The notes: a model not told the origin generated them from the letters alone. Positions 16,905 through 26,872 are shown, counted from the first letter of the stretch. The stretch is 64,000 nt of DNA from Lysobacteraceae bacterium NML03-0222 (GCA_002798195.1 NWQM01000003.1:62001-126000); one strand, 5' to 3'. Numbers and translations are program-made.

Positions 16905-18494
16905 CTAATGTGTTGTTTCGTTGGCAATACTATCTTTCGCAACAGGTATGGATAGCTGGAAACATGCGCCATTGCTGCGGCGCAGGTATTTCAGATCACC
17001 ATTATTGGCCTGCGCCAGTTCGCGTGCGATATAGAGCCCAAGTCCTGTGCCGTGCGAGGATGTGGTATGAAACGGCTTGAACAGGTTGCGTGCGGCATTT
17101 TCACTGATGCCAGGGCCACGGTCGATGACTTCGATGATACAGGTGTTGCTTTCGACACGTGCCCGCAATGTCATATGTGCGGGCTGGTCGGGCAGACGAC
17201 CGTAGTAACGGGCATTGCTGATGAGCACCATCAGGATTTGATAGAGATGGTTTGAGTCTGCATTGACCGAGATGGGTTCTTCAGGGACGTTCAACGTCAG
17301 GGTGTCATTGTCCAGTGGAAAACCCGAGCGGTATTCCTCGGTGAAGTACTCGAGCATTTTGCACAGGTCAAATTGCTGTGGGTTTGCCGGTTCGCGCTTG
17401 GCAAGTCCAAGCACACTGTTGATGACGCCATTGGTGCGGCGCACCTGTTGCTGGATGATGGCCAGCATTTTCTTGTCCATCATGTCCAGATGATTGGACT
17501 CTTCCAGAAGTTGAGCCGCGTAATTGATGGCAGAAAGGGGGTTGCGCACTTCATGTGCAAGACTTGCCGAGAAGCGCCCCAGGGTCGCCAGCGTCATGGT
17601 TTCGGCACGGCGTGAGGCCTGCGAGGTGTCGTTGAGGAAGATCAGAACATCATCGCTCTTGGGCGTCAGACGGAAAAACTGCGGCTCAACTTTGGCATCG
17701 TCATGGCGAAAGCTCAGGAGTTCCTGATCTTGAGGGCGTCCATTGCGCCATTGTTGAAGCTTGCGTGATAGGGGGGGTGAGCGCAGGTCAAGAACTTCTT
17801 CGTCCGTCGATAACGGATCCAGGCGCAGCAATCGTTTGGCAACCTGGTTGGATGAGCGAATGCGCCCCTTTTCATTGATGACCAGAACGCCAACAGGCAG
17901 CCGCTCAAGAATCAGCGAGTTCATTTGGGAAAGCTCGGCGATTTCGATGCTTTGCTGCTCTGTAACTTCGTCGGAGTGAGAGATATGCCTGCCAAGGCGG
18001 CTGGCAATCAACGCAATGGCAATGTAAATCAGCCCGTAAACCAGGTAATAGACCCAGTCGCTGGGGAGCAGCCAGAACAGCACGGAGCTGAAGATCAACG
18101 CCATGGCAAGCCCAAATGGCAGCGACACCAACAAGGCGGCGGCGGCCACATTCAGCATCCACATTGGGGTAATGATTTCAGTGATTTCGGGGGTCAGCCA
18201 AGTCAGCAGAGTGATGAAAACAAGATCAAGCACTGTGCCCAGCACAATCTGCCGGGTGGCAGAGATGCGGGTATACGCCAGCCCGACAAACAGCAATGCA
18301 ATCAATACATAAGTGAGATTGACTGCCATGGGGAAATATACAGGCATGCTTTCAAAGTGCCTGCCGGTATCGGCAAAGGGCGCACTTATCGCCAAGATTG
18401 CTACAGCCTCAAGCGTACGGTAAAGGGCGTACAGGCGGATTTCGGCGCGCAGACTATGGTCGTGGACAGTTTTGAATTGACGAGGGGAGACCAT
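16905..18494 (-). CDS. pilS: Type IV pilus sensor histidine kinase PilS
   Basis: A 529-residue inner-membrane kinase that controls PilR. Six or so hydrophobic segments occupy about residues 25-190, followed by a PAS-like region (ILERLPVGVLVINEKGRIRS), the H-box SLAHEVRNPLSAI, and the ATPase motifs NARYYG (N-box), DRGPGIS (G1) and GTGLGLYIA (G2). The ATG at 18494 is taken as the start; an in-frame ATG at 18545 would add 17 residues, and neither has a strong Shine-Dalgarno. Divergent from sucC. Confidence 0.92.
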   Translation of the reverse strand: MVSPRQFKTVHDHSLRAEIRLYALYRTLEAVAILAISAPFADTGRHFESMPVYFPMAVNLTYVLIALLFVGLAYTRISATRQIVLGTVLDLVFITLLTWLTPEITEIITPMWMLNVAAAALLVSLPFGLAMALIFSSVLFWLLPSDWVYYLVYGLIYIAIALIASRLGRHISHSDEVTEQQSIEIAELSQMNSLILERLPVGVLVINEKGRIRSSNQVAKRLLRLDPLSTDEEVLDLRSPPLSRKLQQWRNGRPQDQELLSFRHDDAKVEPQFFRLTPKSDDVLIFLNDTSQASRRAETMTLATLGRFSASLAHEVRNPLSAINYAAQLLEESNHLDMMDKKMLAIIQQQVRRTNGVINSVLGLAKREPANPQQFDLCKMLEYFTEEYRSGFPLDNDTLTLNVPEEPISVNADSNHLYQILMVLISNARYYGRLPDQPAHMTLRARVESNTCIIEVIDRGPGISENAARNLFKPFHTTSSHGTGLGLYIARELAQANNGDLKYLRRSNGACFQLSIPVAKDSIANETTH

Positions 18495-18671
18495 AGTGTG
18501 AATTGCTCTTGAAAATGCGGTGTGGATTATAGAGGTTGGCTGCATTTTTGATGGATATCTGCCATTTGGCTTGAAACCGCTTTGCTCCCACAGCCGCTAT
18601 CAGCGACAATACGCGGTGCACTCCGGTGTTTTTGCCGCCGGGGGCTGCCTTTCCACTATTTTGGTGACTCA

Positions 18672-19838
18672 ATGAACTTTCACGAATATCAGGCCAAAGC
18701 GCTGTTTGCCGACTACGGCATCGCCGTTCCCGCCGGGCAGGTTGCCCATTCTCCTGACGAAGCGGTTGCCGCCGCCAAAGCCATTGGTGGCGATTTCTGG
18801 GTGGTGAAGGCCCAGATCCATGCCGGTGGTCGCGGCAAGGCTGGCGGCGTCAAGTTGGCCAAGACCCTGGACGAAGTGCGTGACTACGCCAAGGCCATGC
18901 TGGGCACGAAGATGGCGACTTACCAGACCGCCGGCGTCGAGCTGCCGGTGGACAGCGTGCTGATCACCCAGGCCACCAATATCGACAAGGAGCTGTATCT
19001 GTCGGTGCTGGTCGATCGCGCTACCCAGAGCGTGACCTTTATCGCCTCGGCCGAAGGCGGCATGGACATCGAGCAGGTCGCCGCGGAAAAGCCCGAAGCG
19101 ATCAAGACCCTGCATGTCAACTATGTCGAGGGCCTGCAAGGCTATCAGTGCCGCGACCTCGGCTTTGCGCTGGGCCTTTCCGCCAAGCAGGTGGGACAGC
19201 TGACCAAGATCATGCTGGGTCTGTACAAGCTGTTCAACGACAAGGATCTGGCGCTGGTGGAACTCAACCCGCTCGCCATCCTCGACAATGGCGATCTGGC
19301 AGTGCTGGACGGCAAGATCAATTCCGACGACAACGCCAACTTCCGTCATCCGGAACTGGTCGCCATGCGCGATGTGCGTCAGGAAGACGAAACCGAAGTG
19401 CTGGCTTCCAAGTACGACCTCAACTACGTCACCATGGACGGCAATATCGGTTGCATGGTGAACGGTGCGGGGCTTGCCATGGCCACCATGGACGTCATCA
19501 AGTTGAACGGCGGTGAGCCGGCCAACTTCCTTGATGTCGGCGGCGGCGCCAACAAGGAAAAGGTCACCGAGGCCTTCAAGCTGATTCTTTCCAGCGACAA
19601 GGTGAAGGCGGTATTTGTCAATATCTTCGGCGGCATCGTGCGCTGCGACATGATTGCCGATGGCATCATCGCTGCGGTCAAGGAAGTGGGCGTCAAGGTG
19701 CCGGTGATCGTGCGCCTTGAGGGCACCAATGTGGAGGCGGGCAAGGAGCTTCTGAAGAACTCCGGCCTTGCCATCATTCCGGCCGACGACATCAACGATG
19801 GCGCGAAGAAGGCGGTTGCCGCCGTCAACGCCGCCTGA
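18672..19838 (+). CDS. sucC: Succinyl-CoA synthetase beta subunit
   Basis: A 388-residue ATP-grasp subunit that with SucD interconverts succinyl-CoA and succinate with nucleotide triphosphate formation. The start MNFHEYQAKALFADYGI is diagnostic and rules out the longer open frame upstream. Typical motifs include KAQIHAGGRGKAGGV and the C-terminal GGIVRCDMIADGI. The length equals that of E. coli SucC. sucD follows 20 bases downstream. Sitting between pilS and pilB is the arrangement usual in Xanthomonadaceae. Confidence 0.97.
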   Translation: MNFHEYQAKALFADYGIAVPAGQVAHSPDEAVAAAKAIGGDFWVVKAQIHAGGRGKAGGVKLAKTLDEVRDYAKAMLGTKMATYQTAGVELPVDSVLITQATNIDKELYLSVLVDRATQSVTFIASAEGGMDIEQVAAEKPEAIKTLHVNYVEGLQGYQCRDLGFALGLSAKQVGQLTKIMLGLYKLFNDKDLALVELNPLAILDNGDLAVLDGKINSDDNANFRHPELVAMRDVRQEDETEVLASKYDLNYVTMDGNIGCMVNGAGLAMATMDVIKLNGGEPANFLDVGGGANKEKVTEAFKLILSSDKVKAVFVNIFGGIVRCDMIADGIIAAVKEVGVKVPVIVRLEGTNVEAGKELLKNSGLAIIPADDINDGAKKAVAAVNAA

Positions 19839-19858
19839 TTACCGCAAGGACTTTACTC

Positions 19859-20734
19859 ATGGCAGTTTTGATCAACAAGAACACCAAGGTCATCGTGCAG
19901 GGCTTTACCGGCTCGCAAGGGACCTTCCACGCCCAGCAGATGCTCGACTACGGCACCCAGGTCGTTGGTGGCGTCACCCCCGGCAAGGGCGGCAGTGAAC
20001 ACCTCGGCCTACCGGTATTCGATACCGTCAAGCAGGCCGTGGAAAAGACCGGTGCCGATGCCTCGGTCATCTACGTGCCGCCGCCGTTTGCCGCTGATGC
20101 CATCCTTGAAGCTGCCGATGCCGGCATCAAGGTGATCATCTGCATCACCGAAGGTATTCCGGTGCTGGACATGATGCGCGTCAAGAATGTGCTCAAGCAG
20201 CATCCCGAGACCGTGCTGGTCGGCCCGAACTGCCCCGGCGTGATCACCCCGGGCGAATGCAAGATCGGCATCATGCCCGGTCACATCCACATGCCGGGCA
20301 AGATCGGCATCGTCAGCCGTTCTGGTACGCTCACCTATGAAGCGGTGAAGCAGACCACCGACGCCGGCCTTGGCCAGTCCACCTGCATCGGCATCGGCGG
20401 CGACCCGATCAACGGCACCAACTTCATCGACGCGCTGAAGTTGTTCCAGGAAGACCCGCAGACCGAAGGCATCATCATGGTCGGCGAAATCGGCGGCAGC
20501 GCCGAAGAAGAAGCCGCTGAATACATTGCCAAGCACGTCACCAAGCCGGTGGTGGGCTTCATTGCCGGCGCCTCGGCGCCGAAGGGCAAGCGCATGGGCC
20601 ATGCCGGTGCCATTGCCTCCGGTGGCTCGGGCACGGCCGAAGGCAAGTTCGCGGCGATGGAAAAGGCCGGTGTCACCACGGTGAAATCGCCGGGCGACCT
20701 TGGTGCGGCGATTGCCAAACGCCTCGCCAAATAA
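19859..20734 (+). CDS. sucD: Succinyl-CoA synthetase alpha subunit
   Basis: A 291-residue CoA-binding subunit. The N-terminal Rossmann motif is VQGFTGSQGTFH and the phosphohistidine lies in KGKRMGHAGAI. AAGGA precedes the ATG. Second gene of the sucCD operon, which ends at the strong hairpin at 20760. Confidence 0.97.
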   Translation: MAVLINKNTKVIVQGFTGSQGTFHAQQMLDYGTQVVGGVTPGKGGSEHLGLPVFDTVKQAVEKTGADASVIYVPPPFAADAILEAADAGIKVIICITEGIPVLDMMRVKNVLKQHPETVLVGPNCPGVITPGECKIGIMPGHIHMPGKIGIVSRSGTLTYEAVKQTTDAGLGQSTCIGIGGDPINGTNFIDALKLFQEDPQTEGIIMVGEIGGSAEEEAAEYIAKHVTKPVVGFIAGASAPKGKRMGHAGAIASGGSGTAEGKFAAMEKAGVTTVKSPGDLGAAIAKRLAK

Positions 20735-20759
20735 GCTGCGCTGGTGTTCACTACTCACA

Positions 20760-20788
20760 ACGGGCTGCCTTCGGGTAGCCCGTTTTTG
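20760..20788 (+). terminator. Terminator of sucCD
   Basis: A 10-bp stem ACGGGCTGCC / GGTAGCCCGT with a TTCG tetraloop, followed by TTTT. Confidence 0.88.
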
Positions 20789-20828
20789 CAGGGGAGTCTC
20801 CTCCGGATTTTGTCATCCTCAAGCACAG

Positions 20829-20844
20829 GGGCAGGGGCTTTGCC
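20829..20844 (+). promoter_or_regulatory. Possible sigma-54 (-24/-12) element upstream of pilB
   Basis: GGGCAGGGGCTTTGCC has the invariant GG and GC pairs with exactly 10 bases between them and matches GGCA-N6-TTGC, but three of the flanking consensus bases differ. A sigma-70-like TATAAT lies four bases further on (20848-20853), so the promoter type is undecided. The proximity of pilR gives the idea biological sense. Confidence 0.35.
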
Positions 20845-20911
20845 CGGTATAATTCAATGAAATTCCCGGCATAGGCTATGACCTTTGCCCTTGATATCGG
20901 AGTCTGCGCCA

Positions 20912-22645
20912 ATGAATGCAGCACAGCAGCAAAACTTGGTTGGCATTACCGGCATTACTCGCCGTCTGGTAATGGATGGTGTACTGACTGCCGAGGCCGC
21001 CCGTAAAGCGCAGGATGATGCGGCCAGTGCCCGCAAGCCCATCGCCACTTTCCTGTTGAATAATCGTTTGGCAAGTACCGCCCAGATCGCTGCGGCCAAT
21101 GCGATGGAGTTTGGCATGCCCCTGCTTGATTTGGGGGCTATGGCAGGGGCTCCGGAAGTATTGAAACTGGTTTCGGAGGAGCTGATTCAGAAACACAAGA
21201 TCTTGCCTTTGATGAAGCGGGGCAATCGCTTGTTTGTGGCGATTAGTGACCCGGTGGATCAGGCGGGACTCAATGAAATCAAATTCCAGGTTGGGTTGAG
21301 CATTGAGCCGGTGATGGTTGATCCGGCACAACTCTTGCGCACCTATGAAATCTGGCAGGCCGCATCCTCAAACGACATTGACGCCATGCTGGGCGGCGAT
21401 GATGAGTTTGGTGAACTGGAGGTTGCCGACGATATCGATGATGCAGGCGGTGAGAAAGGCATTGATGCCAAGGGCGATGATGACACGCCGATTGTCAAGT
21501 TCGTCAATAAATCGTTGGTGGATGCCATTCGTCGTGGCGCTTCGGATATCCACTTCGAGCCGTACGAAGATACTTACCGAGTGCGTTACCGTATCGATGG
21601 GGTATTGCGCACGGTCAGCAAGATTTCACACAAGCTGCATTCGCGGATTGCTGCACGCTTGAAGGTGATGTCGCAGCTGGATATTGCCGAAAAGCGCATC
21701 CCACAGGATGGTCGCATCAAACTCAACCTGTCCAAAACCAAGCAGATGGACTTTCGTGTCAGTACGTTGCCCACATTGTTTGGTGAAAAAATCGTGTTGC
21801 GTCTGCTTGATGGTGGCGCGGCCAAGATGGGTATCGAGAAGCTGGGCTACGAGCCGGATCAACAGCAGCTGTTCATGGATGCCATTCATAAGCCCTATGG
21901 CATGGTGTTGGTCACAGGCCCCACGGGCTCGGGCAAGACGGTGTCGCTGTACACCGCGCTTGGCATCCTGAATGATGACAGTCGCAACATTTCCACCGTG
22001 GAAGATCCGGTGGAAATCCGCCTGCCGGGTGTGAATCAGGTACAACAAAACAACAAAACCGGCATGACTTTCGCGGCGGCTCTGCGCAGCTTTTTGCGCC
22101 AGGATCCGGACATCATCATGGTGGGTGAAATCCGTGACTTGGAAACGGCTGAAATTGCCGTGAAAGCGGCGCAAACCGGTCACATGGTGCTTTCCACCCT
22201 GCACACCAATGACGGGCCGCAGACCATTTCCCGCTTGATGAACATGGGCATTGCGCCGTACAACATCACAAGTTCAGTGACGTTGGTGATTGCTCAGCGT
22301 CTTGCCCGGCGCCTGTGTCCGGCCTGCAAAAAAGAAGTGCATGTGCCGGAAAATGCCCTGCTGGCAGAAGGCTTTACTGAAAAAGACTTGGCTGAAGGGT
22401 TCAAGGTTTATGAGGCTGTGGGTTGCAGTGAATGCTCAAACGGGTATAAAGGGCGTACCGGGATTTATCAGGTCATGCCCATGACCGAAGAAATTCAGGC
22501 CATTGTGCTGGAAGGGGGGAATGCCATGCAGATTGCAGAAGCTGCGCAGCGCTCCGGAGTGCGTGACTTGCGCCAGTCCGCCTTGCTCAAGGTTAAGCAA
22601 GGCGTTACCAGCTTGGCCGAAATCAACCGTGTCACCAAGGATTAA
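20912..22645 (+). CDS. pilB: Type IV pilus assembly ATPase PilB
   Basis: A 577-residue GspE-family ATPase that powers pilus extension. The N-terminal MshEN-type domain (1-160) is followed by the ATPase core with Walker A GPTGSGKTVSLY, Walker B DIIMVGEIRD and the zinc cysteines CPACKK and CSEC. The ATG at 20912 gives the family N-terminus (NLVGITGITRRLVMDG) and is preceded by CGGAG. An in-frame ATG at 20885 is less likely. First gene of pilB-pilC-pilD-coaE. Confidence 0.95.
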   Translation: MNAAQQQNLVGITGITRRLVMDGVLTAEAARKAQDDAASARKPIATFLLNNRLASTAQIAAANAMEFGMPLLDLGAMAGAPEVLKLVSEELIQKHKILPLMKRGNRLFVAISDPVDQAGLNEIKFQVGLSIEPVMVDPAQLLRTYEIWQAASSNDIDAMLGGDDEFGELEVADDIDDAGGEKGIDAKGDDDTPIVKFVNKSLVDAIRRGASDIHFEPYEDTYRVRYRIDGVLRTVSKISHKLHSRIAARLKVMSQLDIAEKRIPQDGRIKLNLSKTKQMDFRVSTLPTLFGEKIVLRLLDGGAAKMGIEKLGYEPDQQQLFMDAIHKPYGMVLVTGPTGSGKTVSLYTALGILNDDSRNISTVEDPVEIRLPGVNQVQQNNKTGMTFAAALRSFLRQDPDIIMVGEIRDLETAEIAVKAAQTGHMVLSTLHTNDGPQTISRLMNMGIAPYNITSSVTLVIAQRLARRLCPACKKEVHVPENALLAEGFTEKDLAEGFKVYEAVGCSECSNGYKGRTGIYQVMPMTEEIQAIVLEGGNAMQIAEAAQRSGVRDLRQSALLKVKQGVTSLAEINRVTKD

Positions 22646-22650
22646 TCATC

Positions 22651-23910
22651 ATGTCGGCTACCCGTACTGCGGCTTCCAACACCACTCGTCCCGTAAAACA
22701 GGAGCCCATGCCTGTCTTTATATGGAAAGGCAAGGACAAGCGCGGCACTACCATGAAGGGCGAGCAGCAAGGCAAGAGTGAGGCGCTGGTACGGGCCGAG
22801 CTGCGTCGTCAAGGCATTACCGTAGATTCGGTCAAGCTCAAGCCAAAACCACTGTTTGGGAAGACCGGCAGCAAAATAACGCCAAGAGAAATCTCGGTAT
22901 TCAGTCGCCAGATTGCCACCATGATGAAGTCCGGTGTGCCGATTGTGCAGGCGTTGGAAATTATCGGCAGTGGTCAGAAGAATCCGCGTATGGCGGATAT
23001 GCTCAACAACTTGCGTGCCGATATTGCGGGTGGCTCGTCCATCTACGAGGCAATGAGCAAATATCCGGTGCAATTTGACGAGCTGTATCGCAATCTGGTG
23101 CATGCCGGTGAAGCTGCCGGTGTATTGGAGACGGTGCTGGACACCATTGCCAATTACCAGGAAAACCTTGAGGCACTCAAGGGCAAGATCAAGAAAGCGC
23201 TGTTCTATCCAATCATGGTGATAGCGGTGGCTGTTATTGTCAGTGCCGTGCTGTTGATTTATGTGGTGCCGCAATTTGAGGAGGTATTCAAAGGCTTCGG
23301 TGCGGAATTGCCAGCCTTTACCCAGATGATTGTCAGTGCCAGCCACTTCCTGGTTGCATGGTGGTGGTTGATATTGCTGCTGACGATAGGCGCAGGCGTT
23401 GGTTTCATGTTCGTGTTCAAGCGCTCGCTGAAATTGCAGCACGCACTTGATCGGCTGCTGCTCAAGTTGCCGGTAATAGGCAAAATCATGAATGATTCGG
23501 CTGTTGCGCGTTTTTCACGCACCTTGGCGGTGACGTTTGCAGCCGGTGTGCCATTGGTAGAGGCATTGGGCACGGTTTCCGGTGCAACCGGCAGCACAGT
23601 CTATGCCGAGGCAGTGGAGCGTATCCGCGATGATGTGGCCGTTGGTCATCAGGTCAATTTTGCGATGAAACAAACCAACCTGTTTCCGCACATGGTGGTG
23701 CAGATGACTGCCATCGGTGAGGAGGCCGGTGCGCTTGACACCATGCTGTTCAAGGTCGCCGAATTCTATGAGCAGGAAGTCAACAATGCCGTAGATGCCC
23801 TGGCCAGTCTGATTGAGCCGTTTGTCATGGTGATTATTGGTGGCCTGGTTGGCAGCATGGTGATTGGCATGTATTTGCCGATCTTCAAATTGGCCTCGGT
23901 GGTTGGTTAA
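22651..23910 (+). CDS. pilC: Type IV pilus platform protein PilC
   Basis: A 419-residue GspF-family inner-membrane protein that anchors the PilB motor. Two T2SSF domains (about residues 85-207 and 290-410) each carry the EALRxG-like pattern, and three long hydrophobic segments are visible (near 190-215, 240-260 and 385-410). AAGGA 14 bases upstream supports the ATG at 22651; a later in-frame ATG at 22708 would remove the variable N-terminal tail. Five bases after pilB. Confidence 0.95.
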   Translation: MSATRTAASNTTRPVKQEPMPVFIWKGKDKRGTTMKGEQQGKSEALVRAELRRQGITVDSVKLKPKPLFGKTGSKITPREISVFSRQIATMMKSGVPIVQALEIIGSGQKNPRMADMLNNLRADIAGGSSIYEAMSKYPVQFDELYRNLVHAGEAAGVLETVLDTIANYQENLEALKGKIKKALFYPIMVIAVAVIVSAVLLIYVVPQFEEVFKGFGAELPAFTQMIVSASHFLVAWWWLILLLTIGAGVGFMFVFKRSLKLQHALDRLLLKLPVIGKIMNDSAVARFSRTLAVTFAAGVPLVEALGTVSGATGSTVYAEAVERIRDDVAVGHQVNFAMKQTNLFPHMVVQMTAIGEEAGALDTMLFKVAEFYEQEVNNAVDALASLIEPFVMVIIGGLVGSMVIGMYLPIFKLASVVG

Positions 23911-23915
23911 GGCGC

Positions 23916-24782
23916 ATGGCATTTTTGGATCAAAACCCGATGCTGGGCTATCCGGCGGCGGCAGCATTGGGGCTGGCCGTTGGCAGCTTCTTGAATGTCG
24001 TGATTCTGCGCTTGCCGCGCCGCATGGAATGGCAATGGAAGCGTGATGCGCGCGAAATTCTGGAGCAGCCGGAAATATATGATCCACCGCCCCCGGGTGT
24101 GGCAGTAGAGCCTTCGCACTGCCCGAGCTGTAAAACCCGGCTGCGCTGGTTTGAAAATATTCCGCTTTTCAGTTGGCTGATTCAGGGGGGGAAATGCCGT
24201 CACTGCAAGACCCCCGTTTCGGTGCAGTACCCGCTGGTGGAGCTCATCACCATGCTGCTGTCGCTGGCCTGTGTCTGGCAGTTCGGCTTTGGCTGGCAAG
24301 GGTTTGGTGCTTTGTTGTTTACTTGGTTTCTAGTGGCTGCTTCGGGCATCGATTTCCGGACCAAGCTATTGCCGGATGCACTGACTTTGCCGTTGTTATG
24401 GCTAGGCCTGATAGCGGCGCATGAAAATCTTTACATCGCTCCGAAAGCTGCAATTGCCGGTGCCGTTTTGGGCTATCTCAGCCTGTGGATCGTGTGGTGG
24501 CTTTTCAAGCAGCTGACAGGCAAGGAAGGCATGGGGCATGGTGACTTCAAGTTATTGGCCGCCATTGGTGCCTGGTGTGGCTTCAAGGCAATTTTGCCGA
24601 CTGTTTTGATTTCCTCGCTGGTGGGAGCGATTGTGGGCTCCATCTGGCTGGCCGCAAAAGGCCGAGACAAGGCCACACCGTTACCGTTTGGCCCATATCT
24701 GGCGATTGCAGGCTGGATTGTGTTCATGTGGGGCGAGCAAATCATTGGCATATACCTGCGCCTTAGCGGCTTGGCAGGCTAA
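23916..24782 (+). CDS. pilD: Prepilin peptidase/N-methyltransferase PilD
   Basis: A 288-residue integral-membrane aspartyl protease that cleaves and methylates type IV prepilins and pseudopilins. The zinc-binding cysteine pairs are CPSC and CRHC (in the first cytoplasmic loop). The catalytic aspartates lie in SGIDFRTKLLPD and GMGHGDFKLL. Eight hydrophobic segments are apparent. Five bases after pilC, so part of the same operon. Confidence 0.95.
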   Translation: MAFLDQNPMLGYPAAAALGLAVGSFLNVVILRLPRRMEWQWKRDAREILEQPEIYDPPPPGVAVEPSHCPSCKTRLRWFENIPLFSWLIQGGKCRHCKTPVSVQYPLVELITMLLSLACVWQFGFGWQGFGALLFTWFLVAASGIDFRTKLLPDALTLPLLWLGLIAAHENLYIAPKAAIAGAVLGYLSLWIVWWLFKQLTGKEGMGHGDFKLLAAIGAWCGFKAILPTVLISSLVGAIVGSIWLAAKGRDKATPLPFGPYLAIAGWIVFMWGEQIIGIYLRLSGLAG

Positions 24783-24788
24783 ATCACC

Positions 24789-25424
24789 ATGTCCGCGCAA
24801 GCTGACGCGGTTTTTGCCGTTGGTCTGACTGGGGGTATCGCCTCGGGCAAAAGTACAGTGGAGGCAGCATTTGTAGCGCTTGGCATTGAGGTGATTGATG
24901 CCGACCAGGTTGCTCGCGACCTGGTCGCGCCAGGGGAGCCGGCACTTGCCGAAATCGTCCGACATTTTGGTCGCGAGGTTTTGGATGAGCATGGGTGGCT
25001 TGACCGTCCGGCATTGCGTCAACGGGTTTTTGCCAATGCCAGCGAACGGCAGGCACTGGAAGCCATTTTGCATCCGCGTATCCGTGCCGAGATTCAACAG
25101 CGCTGCATGGCGGCGGCTTCCGACTACGTCATTGCCTCCATTCCCTTGTTGACAGAGGGCGGGGGGCGTAAAGCCTATCCCTGGCTTACACGTATTCTTG
25201 TGGTGGATGTCACCCGGCAGACCCAATTGCAACGCTTGATAAGCCGCGATGGAATTGACAGCTCGCTGGCCAATCGCATGATTGATGCCCAAGCCAGCCG
25301 TGAGCAGCGTTTGGCGATAGCGGATGATGTTTTACGCAATGAAGCCAGCATGGCAGCGCTACAAGAGCATGTGGCCGGACTGGATGGGCTATATCGGCAG
25401 TTGTGCAACGATATGAAGCAATAG
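24789..25424 (+). CDS. coaE: Dephospho-CoA kinase
   Basis: A 211-residue P-loop kinase catalysing the last step of coenzyme A synthesis. Walker A GLTGGIASGKST begins at residue 12, followed by the conserved DADQVARDL. Directly after pilD with a 6-base gap, as in Pseudomonas and xanthomonads. Ends before a GC-rich hairpin. Confidence 0.95.
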   Translation: MSAQADAVFAVGLTGGIASGKSTVEAAFVALGIEVIDADQVARDLVAPGEPALAEIVRHFGREVLDEHGWLDRPALRQRVFANASERQALEAILHPRIRAEIQQRCMAAASDYVIASIPLLTEGGGRKAYPWLTRILVVDVTRQTQLQRLISRDGIDSSLANRMIDAQASREQRLAIADDVLRNEASMAALQEHVAGLDGLYRQLCNDMKQ

Positions 25425-25427
25425 TTT

Positions 25428-25449
25428 CAGCCGGGCTTTGAGCCCGGCT
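25428..25449. terminator. Hairpin between convergent coaE and the M17 peptidase gene
   Basis: AGCCGGGCTTTGAGCCCGGCT, a strong stem without a T-tract on either strand. Possible transcription stop for both genes. Confidence 0.4.
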
Positions 25450-25487
25450 GTCGATATGCTTGGGCTTCAGACTTCTGAGACGCTTTT

Positions 25488-26864
25488 TCAAGCAAAGCGT
25501 TTTTCCAGCATCTGGAAGCAGGCACGCAGGCCTTGGGCTTCGCCGCCTGCCGGGCGGCCGGGGCGGTCGGTATCGTTCCAAGAGTACACGTCCAGATGTG
25601 CCCAGGGCAGCTCATCGGGGACAAAGCGTTGCAGGTAGAGCGCGGCGGTAACGCTGCCGGCCATCGACGAGTTGCTGGCGTTGGCAAGGTCAGCGATGCC
25701 GCTTTTGAGATAGCGCAGATACGGCTGCCACAGCGGCATGCGCCACAACGGGTCAAAGCAATCTTGTCCCGCTTTTAGCCAGTCCTCGGCAATGCTATCG
25801 TCGTTGGCATACAGCACTGGCAAGTCCGGCCCCAGTGCAATACGTGCCGCTCCGGTGAGGGTGGCGAAGTCAATCATCAATGCAGGTTTGTCTTCGGCGG
25901 CGCGGGCGAGGGCATCGCACAGCACCAGACGGCCTTCGGCATCGGTATTGTCGATTTCAACACTGATTCCCTTGCGGGTGGCGATCACTTCGCCCGGGCG
26001 CAGGGCATTGGAGCCGACGGCGTTTTCCACGGCAGCCACATACAACGATAGCCGTACCGGCAGGCGGCGCTTGATGATGAGCTCGGCTAAGGCGATGGCA
26101 TGTGCGGCGCCGCCCATGTCTTTTTTCATATTGCGCATCCCGGCGCTGGCCTTGAGATTCAGACCGCCGGTATCAAAGCATACGCCCTTGCCAACCAGGG
26201 CAAGACGCGGATGGGCGCTGTCACCCCATTCAAGATGCAAAAGGCGCGGGGCGCGATGGGATGCGCGGCCAACGGCATGGATGGCCGGATAGTTTTGTGC
26301 GATCAGCTCATCGCCAGCGATGACTTCAAGTTTGCCGGCGTGGGTCGTGGCGATTTCGCGCATGATGGCCTCCAGCTCGGATGGCCCCATATGCTCGGTC
26401 GGGGTATTGATCATGTCGCGGGTGCGGATGCAGGCGGCGAGCAAATCCAGCGTGCGCGCGTCGGATTTGTCGTCCAGTACCAGCCGGGCAGGCTCGCGCA
26501 AGGGTTTTTTGTAGCGATTGAAGCGGTAGCTGCCAAGTCCCCAGCCCAGTAACAGGGCATTGCGGGCTGCATCATCCAGCTCGCTGCCGGGCTGCCAGTC
26601 GCCTGGCGGCAAAGCAAAGGGTGCATGTGCATAGGCAAACGGGTCAAGCCGGTTTTCCATGCCGAGCACGGCCGACTCCACGCCGCGCTCGCCTGGCAAC
26701 AGCGCCACCGTGCCGGATGCCGCGGTGTATTTTTGTGCGTCCAGCCATTTGCCGATGTCTGGCAGCTGTAATTTGCGCCAGACATCGAATTCATCGCTGC
26801 GCACGCAGTAAAAGGTTTTGGCGCTCTCACCCTGACGGGTCAAGCCGAGTTGAATATTGTTCAT
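25488..26864 (-). CDS. M17 family leucyl aminopeptidase
   Basis: A 458-residue metallo-aminopeptidase of the PepA/PepB family. Metal and catalytic residues are in GKGVCFDTGGLNLK, MKKDMGG and NTDAEGRLVL. The N-terminal domain is shorter and more divergent than in PepA. The ATG at 26864 gives MNNIQLGLTRQG; an open extension upstream to 26960 overlaps the HAD gene and is not used. It is last in a minus-strand series with the HAD gene 8 bases upstream. Confidence 0.92.
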   Translation of the reverse strand: MNNIQLGLTRQGESAKTFYCVRSDEFDVWRKLQLPDIGKWLDAQKYTAASGTVALLPGERGVESAVLGMENRLDPFAYAHAPFALPPGDWQPGSELDDAARNALLLGWGLGSYRFNRYKKPLREPARLVLDDKSDARTLDLLAACIRTRDMINTPTEHMGPSELEAIMREIATTHAGKLEVIAGDELIAQNYPAIHAVGRASHRAPRLLHLEWGDSAHPRLALVGKGVCFDTGGLNLKASAGMRNMKKDMGGAAHAIALAELIIKRRLPVRLSLYVAAVENAVGSNALRPGEVIATRKGISVEIDNTDAEGRLVLCDALARAAEDKPALMIDFATLTGAARIALGPDLPVLYANDDSIAEDWLKAGQDCFDPLWRMPLWQPYLRYLKSGIADLANASNSSMAGSVTAALYLQRFVPDELPWAHLDVYSWNDTDRPGRPAGGEAQGLRACFQMLEKRFA

Positions 26865-26872
26865 TGATTCTC

